Assembly: GCA_009746045.1 (NCBI GenBank)
Contig: RPFO01001792.1
Location: 1 to 64,000, forward strand
Length of the DNA stretch: 64,000 nt
Direction: 5' to 3'
Source of the DNA: Mesostigma viride
Taxonomy: Eukaryota > Streptophyta > Mesostigmatophyceae > Mesostigmatales > Mesostigmataceae
The position numbers and the translations under genes are program-made. This document shows positions 13,570 through 25,361 of this stretch, piece by piece (positions within the stretch are counted from its first letter, which is position 1; each line of letters begins with the position of its first letter). The notes beneath the pieces were generated by a model, which was not told the origin of the DNA, did not search any database, and saw only the letters and a list, made by a program, of their open reading frames with translations.

Positions 13570-15270
13570 CAGGCCATTTTTGGCACTTTCAGACCCCTAA
13601 AATTGCCAAAAATCATAACTCATAGACCACAACTCCAAATACCCCCAACCAAGATGCTAGGAGTATCTACTTTCATAATATGCAATAATATCATGAGTCT
13701 AATGAGTACTTTGGATGATACCGTCAGTCAAAGTGAGCCAAAAGACGATCATTTTGTGCCAAGAAAAAGTATACCTCCCCCCCTTCTACTGAGGGGAGGG
13801 TCAGAAACCTCAAACCCAACATTGGACAATTTAGTTGGATAGTCCAATGGTGCTTTCCTTTGGTCAAACTACCCGGATATAGCCCATTTGACCCATACCA
13901 TGCCCGCGTTTACGTGTGCACATGGCTTGCGCGCGCGCAAACAGCCAACTATGCCATGCCATACAATGATGCAATATAATTGACCACAATAGACTGCCAA
14001 ATATGCTGGAATACAAATATGAAGCCACCTGACACTCACTGAACGGTATCCCCCCAAGAAATGCCACAAACTGTGCAACATAATGGCTAATACCCCTCCT
14101 TGAGCAGGCATGGAAGGCAGTTGCAATTACCACTAATATATCCACCATCAGACATGTATGAACGTACGAGTTTCCATGCAACCAACACAAAAACGAATCG
14201 CCATACCTGCCTCGATCACGACCTAGCCGGGTTCCGCTGGCCGACATGCTCATACGTCCCGGATACTGATGCTAGTGGCACAGGCAGCCATAGCCGCTCT
14301 ATCCATGCATCCGTCATGATGGCCATGTTGATTTATCTATGCAAAGATGACGTCTAACGCGTCGACGTTCCCAGCAGATAGATGGTGCGCAGCGGACTTC
14401 CGTAAAACAATTAATTAATGCAAGGCCCAGGCGGAACTAGAAGCTACCAAGAAACCAAAAAGAAACCGGCGATACCAAACGGGACGGCTCGTCTGATAGT
14501 GGCGACCAAGACAGAGATAATAACCACCACTGCGTATTTTCACAGTTCCGTGAATCTGACAACGAATCAACATAATGCATCATCGTTCAGGGGTCATCAT
14601 CTGACCCATTTCAAGCTGCGGAACCCAAAATTTCCACCAAATGGCACGTTGACAGCCATATGTCGCTATGCGCGCGCGCAACGGTAAAAAATGTTAGCAA
14701 AAGTCACGTGATGCACAGCCTGGCAATTACGTGGTATTTAGGTGGCTATGGCGCAATTACACCGTCCGCATTAGTAGTTTATATAAATAATTAGCTTCTG
14801 TAAAATGGTCTGGATGAAAACCATAAAACAAACAAAAGAAAATTAATTAATTAACTCCGGGGGCTGAGGACTGGACTAAACAAACAAACAAACAAAATTA
14901 AATTAATTAACTCCTGTGGGCTCTGGGTATCACTGACCTCCACTGACTCTAGCCTATGGCCGCCGAAGGGGGGCCGCCGGGCCGGATTGCCGGCCGAATT
15001 GGGGACGGCGTGTACGATATCTACCAAACAAACAAAAGAAATTTATTAATTAAATAAGTACCCATGTGCCTTGAACGGCTGCAGGACAAACAAAGAAACA
15101 AAAGGTTTTGATTAAATAATATAGAACCCGGGACTCTAACTGGCTCCCAACAAACAATCCAGGGTTATTCATAATGCAAATACGGCAAAAATTGACCCCT
15201 AATAACAAACTACTAACGCGAACGGTGTATCCCACCAACCTACGCATTTACGTTCACAGTGGGTCTGTCC
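13570..15270. other. unassigned AT-rich spacer
   Basis: No gene is recognised. AACAAACAAA followed by TTAATTAATTAA recurs at about 14,828, 14,878 and 15,025, three diverged copies of a short AT-rich unit. Poly-C tracts occur at 13,777-13,784. Small ORFs overlap on both strands with no motif. Confidence 0.45.
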
Positions 15271-15354
15271 CGAGTTGCCTGACCACTTACATCCGTACCC
15301 GATGGCGCGGCGCTCGCGTAATATTTTGCCACGTGGCGTGGGGTGCAAGTGTAT

Positions 15355-15960
15355 CCAAATGGATCGATACAGTACACTTGACGGAGTATGGGTTAAGCAG
15401 CACACCACCTCCACCACCTCCGCCCGCGCAGCACAGCTCCAGCAGCAGACGAGCTCGATCAGTGACCTCCGCGTGGAGGCCGAGCTCGCCAAGCGCAGCC
15501 TCTTGAAACGCCAAGTCGTCAAGAAGCACTTCGACGTGGAAGAAGGTGAGAATTCCGAGAAGCTTGCACGGGCGTTTTAGAGAGAAATTCTTGGTCGCAT
15601 GGGCCTTACTGGTGAGATTGAGCTGGTCGCCCACCGCCTTCCCCGCACGCGGGGTAGGGCAGGGACGTCCCCGCTCTTCGAGATCACCTTTAAGAACCGG
15701 GCGGACAAGATTTCTTTTCTCAGACGCCGCAAGCGGCTCGAGAAGACTCACTTCACCCGGATATGTATAGACGACGACTTGACCCTGGCGCAGCAACAAC
15801 GGCGACGGGAGCTATGGCCGACCTACCTCCAGCTCCGGCAGACCAAGGCGGGGCACTAGCCGGTGTACTGGAAGGGGGCGACCATCTACGTCGGCCACAA
15901 GCCCTGGCATGCGACCCCCACGGCCCCAGCGACTCCAGACGCCCCAGCTTATAGGGGAAT
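15355..15960 (+). pseudogene. LINE-type ORF1 C-terminal relic with one in-frame TAG
   Basis: A plus-strand frame from about 15,355 runs through an Ala/Gln-rich segment into a basic region, is interrupted by a single TAG at 15,578-15,580, and continues in the same frame to 15,859. A +1 change then opens YWKGATIYVGHKP up to tandem TAGs near 15,970. The order RAHR-like basic segment, FEITFKNRADK, then LTLAQQQRRRELWP and YWKGATIYVG resembles the RRM-plus-C-terminal-domain layout of L1-type ORF1 RNA-binding proteins. The identification is from pattern only. The stop and frameshift indicate a dead copy. No RT domain follows. Confidence 0.45.
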
Positions 15961-16079
15961 ACAGCAGTAGTAGTGCATGTATAATAAATAGACCGTGGCC
16001 ATGTACATGTACGCCTCCTACAGGCACTATACTGGTAAGCTGATTCAAGAGCATTATTTAGCCATGTACATTAAAAATT

Positions 16080-16575
16080 AAATTAAATTAAATTATAACA
16101 TGCCTCCGTTGGGAGATCATGTATCACATATTCCTTGATGGATGGGTGGAGTGGAAGGAGCCGCGTAATCGAACTGACCTAACTCTAAGCTATCTAGTCT
16201 AGAAAATCCTAACTACACTACTCATCAAAACGCCGCCTCCGCTTGGGGGCAGGTGGCTTGCCCACAGGGGCTGGCGTGTGAGCCTTGACAATCTTCTGCC
16301 ACCGCGTCTTGTTCTAGCACATGGCAGACTGTCCAAAGAATTAAGGGAGAGAGAGTGGATGCGGTGTTCAAACTGGGCTGGGACCACTAGGTCGTCCAGC
16401 AACATCTGGATGTAGTTCGTGACATGTTTCCCTACCCTTTTGGGAACGCCAGAGTATGCATCAAGTTTCGTTTAAGTGGCCAGCCGGAGCGGCTGCTTAG
16501 GTTTTAGCGGGCAAGTGTTCGAAGCGCGTCATTGGTGAATTACTGGGGAACTTGGGTTTCCCCGCGAAACTCCAA
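16080..16575. other. unassigned spacer
   Basis: Starts with an AAATTAAATTAAATTA run (16,072-16,095). No ORF with recognisable features and no repeat before 16,580. Confidence 0.45.
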
Positions 16576-16579
16576 CCGC

Positions 16580-16889
16580 ACGTTCAGATTTCCAAATCTC
16601 AAGTAAAGTTCGGCGCAACTTTCTGAACGGGGGCAGTTGACGAGCAGCATTCCTCCGGACGAATGAATTGCGTTCCATACTTGCGCAAAATTTTGAAAGG
16701 TAGCTTGCGTGCAGCCCTACTAAAATTTGCGCGGACGTTCAGATTTCCAAATCTCAAGTAAATTTCGGCGGAACTTTCTGAACGGGGGTAGTTGGCGGGC
16801 AGCGTTCCTCCAGACGAATGAAATGCGTTCCATACTAGCGCAAAATTTTGAAAGGTAGCTTGCGTGCAGCCCTACTAAAATTTGCGCGA
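16580..16889. repeat. 155-bp tandem duplication
   Basis: Two adjacent copies, 16,580-16,734 and 16,735-16,889, both starting ACGTTCAGATTTCCAAATCT and ending in CCTACTAAAATTTGCGCG. They differ at a handful of positions. Non-coding. Confidence 0.92.
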
Positions 16890-16898
16890 AGTGTGGGA

Positions 16899-17070
16899 CT
16901 GAAAATTCGTAACGGAAACTTTTTGGTAGTTGCCGTCACTTCCTCTTGTGCAAACGTGTGGGAGTGAAAATTCGTAACGGAAACTTTTTGGTAGTTGCCG
17001 TCACTTCATTTTGCGCGAGTGTTGGGCTGAAAATTCGTAACGGAAACTTTTTGGTAGTTGCCGTCACTTC
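16899..17070. repeat. about 64-bp tandem repeat, 3 copies
   Basis: The segment TGAAAATTCGTAACGGAAAC followed by TTTTTGGTAGTTGCCGTCACTTC occurs three times at about 16,899, 16,964 and 17,027, separated by more variable GCGCGAGTGT-type spacers. It directly follows the 155-bp duplication. Confidence 0.9.
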
Positions 17071-17074
17071 CTTT

Positions 17075-17765
17075 GGTTCGACTGAAAATTCGCTGAAATT
17101 CGCTGAATTCGTACCGTAGCCTAATTTTTAGTACCTCGAAGTGACGGGGCACCTAAAAATTTGCCCACAAGTACACTTGGCAGCGCGCTCACTGGGAAAA
17201 ATTGTACAGCCGCTCCGGCGGGCCACTTGAACGAATTGTAATGCCATCCAGGGGGGGCACTTTCTAGTGAAGGGAGAGAGGCGGTATATGGGTACTGCTG
17301 GTCGCCCTATAAGTATATCGGTGCACCACGCTTGTTGTCCCATTGGTAGATGGCAAGTGTGAGCTGGCCAGGCTTTGCTGCCTGTGATAATTGATAAGAT
17401 GACTGAGGTGACAGCAGCTTGACGCACTTGGTTTAGTGAGGCATGCTTAATTGGCTGGAGCGCGGAGAGCCTGTTTCCACGTGAGGCTGTTACTCTCCTG
17501 GCAAGCCGGGACAGGTCCTTCTTGTTGTGGCATCGGTCACATTTTGCTGGGAGGTTCTTGCACTCTGGTTAAGATGCAGCACGTCGGAGGGCACGTGAGG
17601 TTGTGTACTTGTAACGTAAGTAAATAATAATCATTCAGAGTAAGTAAGTAAGTACTTGCGTGTCATGCGCAAAGGCATGCCACGGAGTACTATGCTAATC
17701 TCATTAGAAAAATAATTACACAAAAGTTTAAACAAATATCGTCTGCATCATCCCCCAACCGTTAG
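17075..17765. other. unassigned spacer
   Basis: Short TAAGTAAGTAAG runs near 17,618 and 17,640-17,655. No gene recognised. Confidence 0.45.
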
Positions 17766-17768
17766 GCA

Positions 17769-18293
17769 CTAGATGGGGATGTAATCCTCATCCGAGCTGT
17801 CCTCTACTGTAATGGCAGACGAGGCGGTAGTGCAGCGGCTATCCTCAGGACCAATAACCTCCACCGGACTTCTATCCTGGCTAGCAACGGGCCGCGGGGC
17901 CCGTGGGGAGAAAACAGGAGCATACCCCTCAGGAAGGTGCTTATCGCAGATGGCAGCCCATTTCTCCTTGTCAATCATGCGGGCGCGGAGTACGGATAGT
18001 CCCAGAAGCCCTGCATCTTCAAGCAGTTGTGTCACATAGGTCCAGGTCGCGCCGCGCCGGTGCCCGGCGCGCGCAAGTTTGCCAGTGGGTTGCGATGGGA
18101 CAAGGGGACCCTGCCATAGGAGGAGGTGTCTACCTGGTTGGCCCGTCTTAAGCCCCCCGGCAGGGCCCACATCGGTATTCACCTGGTCTGTGCGGGCAAG
18201 ATGGCCGGCAAAGAGGAGGCTGCGGTGTCGGATGGTATGGGTGACAAGGTCATCATTCAGAACTTTTGCAATATCAACAAGGTTCTGCCTCAC
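17769..18293 (-). pseudogene. LINE reverse-transcriptase C-terminal tail-like ORF
   Basis: An uninterrupted 174-codon minus-strand ORF. Its N-terminal part (THTIRHRSLLFAGHLART) matches the R-x-R-x-L-x-F-x-G-H-x-x-R pattern that follows the RT domain in many non-LTR retrotransposon ORF2 proteins. It is followed by ATWTYVTQLLEDAG, close to the TW-x-D-L-x-L segment of the same tails. The extreme C-terminus is acidic (EDSSDEDYIPI). No RT catalytic motifs lie upstream on this strand, so it is at best a 5'-truncated fragment. It could also be a domesticated or unrelated ORF. Confidence 0.35.
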
Positions 18294-18299
18294 GTGGCA

Positions 18300-18884
18300 A
18301 AATGGTCATTGTTGTTGCGCTCCCTGCATCTGCTTCGCGTTTATATTCATATATTCGCGTACTGATATTCATATAAGTCCGACAAACAGACACCGGCCAG
18401 TACATGAGGCTTCCAACGTTCTTATTCGCAAGGCCAGGTCAGAATGTGCCGCCCTGGCTGGCCAAGCCGCTGGGGGCCTGCCAGACCAAGGGCGCCATGT
18501 GACATGTGTGCCTATGATGTGCCACACTCCATATGATGCCTAGCTTTATCTAGTTATGCTGTGCCCATGCAGAGAGCTGCTCAGAGCCTCAGACTCCATG
18601 CAGATGCTGAGATGCCACGCTCTATAGCTCTTGTATAGCCATGATGATGATCTTCCCCCACATGACAGGCTCCCCCTTAGCTGCATGGGTATAGCTTGAT
18701 AGATCACGGTGGTGCAGGTGCCCTTGGTGCACTTAGAGCACGGGTTGTTTACATTCCTGCCACCCTTGCAGGAAGTAGCTTATGGAATGTATATTAACCC
18801 TTCAATGGTGTCAACTGGAACCGCCAGAACGGACTGAGTTTGGGTATCTTTGTGCGCCTGAGAGTAACTAGCAGTTAACCCAGC
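18300..18884. other. spacer before the outer retrotransposon
   Basis: No gene is recognised. The last five bases, CCAGC (18,880-18,884), match CTAGC at 40,707-40,711 in four of five positions and are the probable decayed target-site duplication of the outer LTR element. Confidence 0.5.
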
Positions 18885-19506
18885 AGTTAACGTAAAGGAT
18901 TTACGTTAGATGGATAGAGATTGTTACGCTCTTTCCAACGGCACCTTGAACGCCTCATTTGGTTAATTAAGGGACGTAAAAGTTATGACGTTTCCTAGGC
19001 TGTGCCGACAGTACCCGGCGCGCCACTGTGGGCGCGTACGGACACAGGATGTACAAGTGTCACTTTGATAGTCCGCAGGACGTTGACAGGACTTGTACAG
19101 GACTTGATGGTCAATTGATAGGTAGGCGCGCTGTAGCGCGCCAAGACCTATGAGACAATTGATGCTGAGCAGCGTACGGATAGGTCCACAGGACTAGCCG
19201 TATGGACAATTGATAGATCTGCGCGCCAAAGGCGTGCCAGAGTCTGTGGAATCAATTGATTGACAGTTCAGCTGTGACAGTGCAGCGAGTGATTACTTGG
19301 ACGCGTCCCTAGCAACCTATATGTGTGACTTGGTAGCACCGGGACGCTAGTTCTTGCGTGCACGTTCTCTTGGCACTGCGACCTTGTCGCCTGTGCTGCG
19401 TGCAGTCTTGGAAGTGACGTGACTTACGTCTGTGTTCCTTATTCATAATAAAGGCAACATTTCCTGCAAGAACCATGGCGGAATTCTGCGCAACACTCTC
19501 ACAACT
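18885..19506 (+). repeat. 5' LTR of the outer element
   Basis: A 622-bp LTR starting AGTTAACGTAAAGG and ending CACAACT. By eye it differs from the split 3' LTR at about five sites (for example GTAAAGG/GTGAAGG, CAAGACCTATG/CAAGACCAGTATG, ATAATAAA/ACAATAAA). An AATAAA polyadenylation-like signal lies at 19,447-19,452. A TGACGTGACTTACGTC bZIP-type inverted pair lies at about 19,414-19,429. It ends in CT rather than the usual CA. Confidence 0.88.
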
Positions 19507-19619
19507 CGTATTACTCGCTTTTTCACGATCATGCCGAATTCCGAAGACTTCCGCATTCCCACCGATGAGGAAGTAGCTGCTCCGCCGGCAGATCCTTTAC
19601 CGGCTTCACGTCCGCGTGA

Positions 19620-22182
19620 GAGGTGTTGCGCTGGATTAGGACAAATTGCGGAAGGCATCAGAAGTGTCCTAAATGAAATGTTGAAAAACATGTTTTTTTT
19701 AACCAGGGGCATTGGCAAATAAGGTTTGGAATGGTTTTCACCGTGTAACTGTATCGGCAGGGGCAATTTACCGTAAAAATACCGTGTTTCAGTACCAAAC
19801 GCTATAAACGTTGTCACCACTCGGTGATGACACAATATTCCCAAGGTATTATACAACATGATTCGGTATTCCCCAGGTATTATACAACAAGAATGGATCC
19901 ACGGTGTGCCATTGTGTGGTCGAACACCATCTCATACGTGTGGTGTTGTCAATTCCGTGGCAGCGACCCTTAACGGCATCAATGTGCGACGTTACCTGCG
20001 GGGCTTGGAACCCAGGCATCTCTGAACAATTTTTTACTAGATAATAAACATGCACCTGCAAGAAGTTGGGCAGGCCAGTGAATACCAGCTATGGCTGCAT
20101 AGACAGTATGAGAAGAAGCAGCTTACGGAATGTGGCTGAATGGAAAAGGAGCGACCTCGAATGGAAAAGGAGCGACCTCGATCCGACCAGTCGTTAAGAA
20201 GTTATGACGACAGCAATGTCGGCAGGCCACATGTCATCAAGTTAGTCGTTTCCTATAGAACCTTCTAGAAGATATATTGCGACAGCCATGCTGAGTCAGA
20301 GAGTCTAGAGCCTTCTATATTGCGTCAATACCTGCTGAGTCAGATTGCGCTTTGCGCTATCAATCATGATATTTCTATGCAATATAAAGGCGCGATGGCC
20401 TCTGGGCCACAGCCATCTTTACTAACGCAAACACTCACCTGTTTCACCTCAACGCAAGAGGCACTTTCCAAAAGTGCGCTGAGCATGCACCGGCCCCCCA
20501 ACAAGGCCCGATTCCTCGAAACAAGCGGCTGGAGCACAGAAGCGCCATCACCGGAACCAGCTACAAAAAATTGCCCGCTATGAAGCCTCAGCCTTGCAAC
20601 CCCACGTTTCTTCATCCAATACCCATTCCAGCGTCGAATATTAAGTGGAAAGCATGCAATGTTAGCCGCCACGTATTGCTGGCTTAGCTGCACCATGAAT
20701 CGGCCGCGGATGCCACCTATTTCCCCCTTGCGGGGGCGTGGAAATGGCAAAGGCATAGAGTTACTATCCCGCAGCCCTACCGCGAGGGAGATTTTTTAAA
20801 AAACTCAATGAATTATGCTAAAAATTAGCTCGATCATTGATTAGTAACTCGTTGATTCCCCGACAATAATTTGGCCAGCCATAGCTCGGTAGGATGTCTG
20901 GCAATTACTGCGGTCGTGCTGCGTGCATAGCACCTCGGGCAGCCTTGTGTGGAATCGCCTGGCCATACCTTGAGTGGAATCGCCTGGCAGCGCATTCCAA
21001 CCGTAGAGACTTGTTTCGAGTACCGGCGGGTGAAACTCTGGTGCTAGATACTCTGGGCCATACCTTGTGTGGAATCGCCTGGCATCGCATTCTAACCGTA
21101 GATACTTGTTTCGAGTACCGGCGAGTGAAACTCCGGTGCCAGATACTCTGGGCCATACCTTGTGTGGAATCGCCTTGGCATCGCATTCTAACCTAGATAC
21201 TTGTTCCGAGTACCGGCGAGTGAAACTCCGGTGCCAGATACTGGGGGCATACCTTGTGTGGAATCGCCTTGGCATCCCATTATAACCGTAGATACTTGTT
21301 TCGAGTACCGGCGAGTGAAACTCCGGTGCCAGATACTCGGGGCCATACCTTGTTTTGGAATCGCCTGGCATCCCCTTCCAAGATACGCCAGGTCCCGCTT
21401 GAATTTTTGCCAGCGACCTCCGGGATTGTTGGCAGCGCAATGCTGAGTTAACTGACGATGGCGGATGACTATGTCGGATGTTAGTGGCTGGATGCATGAA
21501 AAATGTCGGGAGATTCAACATAATGATAGGGGTTGACGATATAATTTATGTTATGCAGGAGATTCCTGTCGACAGTGGGCATTGGAAAAAAAAGGATGAT
21601 GCCAAGAAAGAGGACCTTTTGGGCGGTGCTAACCACCCGTGCCTCAAAAATTGCGGCAAGCAGGTGCATGGTTTCTGCACCGGAATGTTTCAAGAGCCGG
21701 ATGCGGAAGAGGGAACGCGGGATGGACTTGCCCGGAGTGTGGCGGGCCAGGGCGCCGTTCAGAACCAAACGATGATACCATGGCGGTAGATAACAAGCCC
21801 AGCGGCCCGGACCTGCCAACCGACAATCAAAGTTCTACCTTATACTATGGCCATAATGTGTGAAGCTAGCGTTTTCACGTTTGTTGCTTTCTGACGACAA
21901 TACTGTGTGAAGTCATTATGTGTCCTGACATGACTTATTGCCCATGATGACTTAGAACTGTGGGAGAATCTCTCATGCATTATATGGACCATGCCACATA
22001 GAGCCGGAATCACGTCCATGTTCGTTTCACGGTTGGACAAGTTTGAGATTGAGAAAATTAATGTCCCCTACATTAGAATCAATGTTAGCCACACATAAGG
22101 AGACCAAATCAACTTATTTTCTTGAGTCGGCATCAAAAGTGTCCTAAATTTCGCAATTTGTCCTAATCCAGTGCAACACCTC
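19620..22182. mobile_element. DNA transposon with 31-bp TIRs and TGA target duplication
   Basis: The left end GAGGTGTTGCGCTGGATTAG (19,620 onward) is inverted at the right end (to 22,182) with one mismatch in about 31 bp. The flanking TGA triplets (19,617-19,619 and 22,183-22,185) are a 3-bp duplication. Immediately inside the TIRs the segment GGCATCA-AAGTGTCCTAAAT is present as a direct repeat at both ends. A 3-bp duplication is compatible with PIF/Harbinger-type or CACTA-type transposition, though TGA is not the classical TWA target. No transposase is recognised. The interior holds small ORFs and a tandem repeat, so it is probably non-autonomous. Confidence 0.8.
20943..21400. repeat. about 95-bp tandem repeat inside the DNA transposon
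   Basis: Units beginning CCATACCTTGTGTGGAATCG recur at about 20,962, 21,058, 21,153, 21,247 and 21,343. Each contains GAGTACCGGCGAGTGAAACT and GGTGCCAGATACT. Long minus-strand ORFs across it arise from the repeat and are not called as genes. Confidence 0.9.
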
Positions 22183-23007
22183 TGAGCCGAGGCCGGCTGC
22201 TCCATCGTGGCAAACTCTCCTTGACGAAGTCACGATTTCCCTCGACGAGTTACATCGTCGACAGCGAGCAGCGCTCCCGTTGCTGGGAGATTTCCCCGAG
22301 GACCCTCGCCTGCCGCAGCTGGTGCCGGCAATTCGTGGTCCATTAGACCAAATTCGAAATATTGTTTCGTCTTTTACGGTCCAGGTCCGCGGCGGCCTGC
22401 GTTCGGTGAATGAAGTTACCACCGCCATTGAGGAGGTGGACAACGCAATTTCATCGCTCACCGGGTACCAGCGCAACTTACAAAACTGGGCCTCGACGCG
22501 CACGGGGGGCGCGCCGGTGGTCACTACAAATCTGTTTCAGGACATCGCGTTGCTTTCGCTGCTTACTCGCGGCGTTCGCACTCGCGAGCGCCAGGTCCTC
22601 ATAAACCTGGTCGCATTTCTCTCAGCCTTGCGTGAGTGGATCCCAGCGGACTGGGAGCTTCTTTCAATTTTTACGCATCCTCTTCGCCTTGTCGCGCGTC
22701 GGCGCATCGCAATTTTTGATCCGACGCAAAACCCGGCGAATACACCGGTTTTGATCCATACCGGTGCGGGTCCGGCTCACACGCCAGAAATGGAGGATCC
22801 GGAGTATGCGTATGAGTACTGTGATTTTCGGGGCCTTGACTACTAAACGTCGGCCATTTATCCAGTGCTCGTCGGCATTTCGTCGACATTTCAACGGCAT
22901 TTCGCGGGGCCGGTGGCGACACCGGTGCAGGCGGCACTAGTCGACAGTTGTACATACTTTGTTGTGCTGCCTTGCTCAGGTGTTTCTAGGACAGCTTGTA
23001 GTATATC

Positions 23008-24127
23008 ATGGCAGACGGGCGCCGTAGTAAGGGTGCCCCAGCCAGCGGCAATAAAGATGGGGGTGCTGGTAGTGGCACGGCTCACGTGGATGATGTGGGC
23101 GTTACCGGAGAAATCACCAATATCCCTTTGATTAATAATAATACACAAGCTGTTCATGGCTATGATCTCACCACTCAGGGACTCCTTATAGTGAATCAGC
23201 TGCAACCTGTCACATCAGACTCTAAGCCAAAGCAGGCAGAGGAGTTTGTGGAGGGCCTAGAGGGGTTTCCAAGTTTGTACGGTGGTACTAACTATTATCA
23301 GATCTGGATAGGCAGCCAGACTTTTGGCAAGTGCACAGATCAGATTAAAGACCTCACTAGAGAATGCAAGAAGGCCAACAAGGCCTGGGCAGTCTACGTG
23401 GCAGAGCTGAGGGAGCTGCTAGAGGATCAACGGAAGAAAGTGGGGATCCATTGGCAGGACAAGCATCAAGGGTGGGAGGTCAAGGGGGATCTCATCCAGA
23501 ATTTCCTTAACTATTGCAAAATGGTTGAGGAAGGCAGGGCCCACGGTTTCAACGTGGCAGACAATATAGCCCTGACCAACTGGTTGAAGGTCTCTGGGCT
23601 GGATAAGGCCACACGTGGATCTCTCAAGGTCATGTGTGCTCCTCACTCCACCATGAAGGCCTACAAGGTCATCATCAAGCAAGCCCTTGAAGCTGAGGAG
23701 CTGTTTGAGGGTGGGGTGCCAGCAGTGAAGGCAACCCAGGCAGGTGGGCGTACCCAGGGGGGCTCCAAATCGTCTGAGGCTGACAGAAGCCAAGGAGGGC
23801 GTAGGGGCAACCACAACAAGCGGAAGGCCAATCATTCACCCGACCCTGACGGGAGGTCACACTCCAAGTCGGTGTTCAGGCGGGTGGGTGGTCAGCCCAA
23901 GCAGGGCAACGCATCTGACAATTAACGGGGGCGGTGGCCAGGGCAAGTCAAAGATCCAATGCTACCTGTGCAAGGGGTGGGGGCACATCAAGAAGGAGTG
24001 TCCCAGCTTCAAGAAGACCCAGGGCCAGGGCAGCAACAAGAATAACAACAACAAAAACAACAACAAGAAGTCCCAGGCAGGCCAGCCTTCAAAGGGCAGT
24101 CAACAAGAAGACAGCAAGGAGCAGTGA
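23008..24127 (+). pseudogene. outer element gag (capsid-like plus CCHC knuckle, one frameshift)
   Basis: ATG at 23,008 opens a 305-codon frame that stops at 23,925. The zinc knuckle CYLCKGWGHIKKEC (CX2CX4HX4C) follows in the next frame and runs to a TGA at 24,125-24,127. The capsid-like centre (WAVYVAELRELLEDQR, then GFNVADNIALTNWLK) aligns by eye with the inner element's gag (GFFVADRMAMGDFLK). The tail is Asn/Lys/Gln-rich. The frame change near 23,920 probably inactivates it. The terminal TGA is followed by CTG, and the pol frame stays open beyond it. Confidence 0.75.
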
Positions 24128-24690
24128 CTGTCTGCCGAGGCAACCCCTACACACCTTAATTCACCCAAGGGGGAGGCCAGGTGCTCCAATGCAGATTTTA
24201 TATCTGGGCAACAAGAGGGTGATCTCCAGGTTCAGGATGGCCCCAGGTCACCTGGAGAGGTACAGGTTCCTATGAAGACGTCCTTGACAGCTGGTGCAGC
24301 TGTAAGAATGTCTGACCCCATGCATCCTCGTGCTGGGCACGAGGGTGTCCAGACCTCTCATATTGAGAGAAACCAATGTACAACCACAGAGGGGTGTGAA
24401 GGCCTCTGGTGGTATGCATGTGGTCCCTGCTGGCGGTCTGAGGTGTTGGGCATGAGCAGGGTGACTCAGGCTCTGAGTCAGAACAGGATGGAAGTCAGCA
24501 TGGTGATGCTGGACAACCTGACAGCACAGTCCTGACTGTGCCAGGCCGACTGCTTCCTCCGTGTACCAGGAGTTGGGTGCCCGAATCCACAACATGTTTG
24601 GGCATGCCACTTCTCTGTCAAACAACTTTGCCTTCCGTATGGGCAGGGCACCCCTTCTCAAGGCGTGTCAGCAAGCTGCCTCACGGTGTA

Positions 24691-25361
24691 TGTTACAAAT
24701 ACAGGTAGTCGGAGGAAAGTTCCGATCAATATTGCTTGATTACATTTTCATTATCAATATTCCATAGCCAAGTCAAAAGACAAGAAGAGAGGGAGAGAAA
24801 GTGTATGGACAACACTTTTCACTTCATTCAGCATGCAAGCGCCTGCAACTTTAACCGTTAGATCAAGATCTGACGATCTAGGTGTGGCGGCGCTTATGTG
24901 ACATAAAGCTCTACCCATTGACCACAAGATTCCTACCAGTTTATGGCACTAACTGTGGTCACCATAGAGTCCACATCTGACCACCCATACATGGGCTCTG
25001 ATCTTGCTCGGTGCATGACATCATTCTCATGCGCCATACAAACTTATGGCACTAGCATAGAATTCCATAAGACAAGTCCACATGTGCTTGCACATACAGG
25101 CATTGAGACACAAGTGTCGGCGCCCAACAAATAAATGGCGCGGCGCTATCATGACAAGCTACAAGTGACGCAACGTGGGCGTACTGGGACAAAGCCACAG
25201 TGCCTCCTAGGCAGCGCCGGAACGTCCAAGTCGTGCGCGAAGCGCGAATTCCTTTTGGCATCACATGGATAAAGTCCATTATTGTCATCCCACTAATTCG
25301 GCTAACTGACAGCCAGAAAAAAAACTAGTGCCGGGACTGCCTTGGCCCACTACGGCTGACA
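24691..25361 (-). repeat. LTR of the minus-strand non-autonomous element (its 3' LTR)
   Basis: 671 bp, bounded by TGTTACAAAT and GGCTGACA on the plus strand. No difference from the other copy was noticed by eye. Confidence 0.92.

Larger units (their letters stand above)
19531..22846 (+). pseudogene. outer element ORF1 (extra ORF upstream of gag), split by a DNA transposon
   Basis: The ORF starts with ATG at 19,531, 25 bp after the LTR, and reads MPNSEDFRIPTDEEV up to 19,619. It resumes at 22,186 in exactly the same frame once the insert and one TGA copy are skipped, and ends with TAA at 22,844-22,846. Total coding length is about 250 codons. The second part is helical with alternating Leu and Arg (RGPLDQIRNIVSSF, LHRRQRAALPLLG) and has an acidic tail. 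I recognise no domain. Its position before gag matches ORF1 of the inner element at 32,906. The role is unknown. It could be a divergent N-terminal Gag or an accessory protein. Confidence 0.6.

Noticed and set aside
20841-21521. 226-codon minus-strand ORF
   Set aside because: Created by the 95-bp tandem repeat inside the DNA transposon. The same motif is repeated with no other content.
24943-25134. Duplicate 63-codon and 78-codon ORFs (also at 27,007 and 27,116)
   Set aside because: They lie inside the paired LTRs of the minus-strand element and are repeated only because the LTR is.
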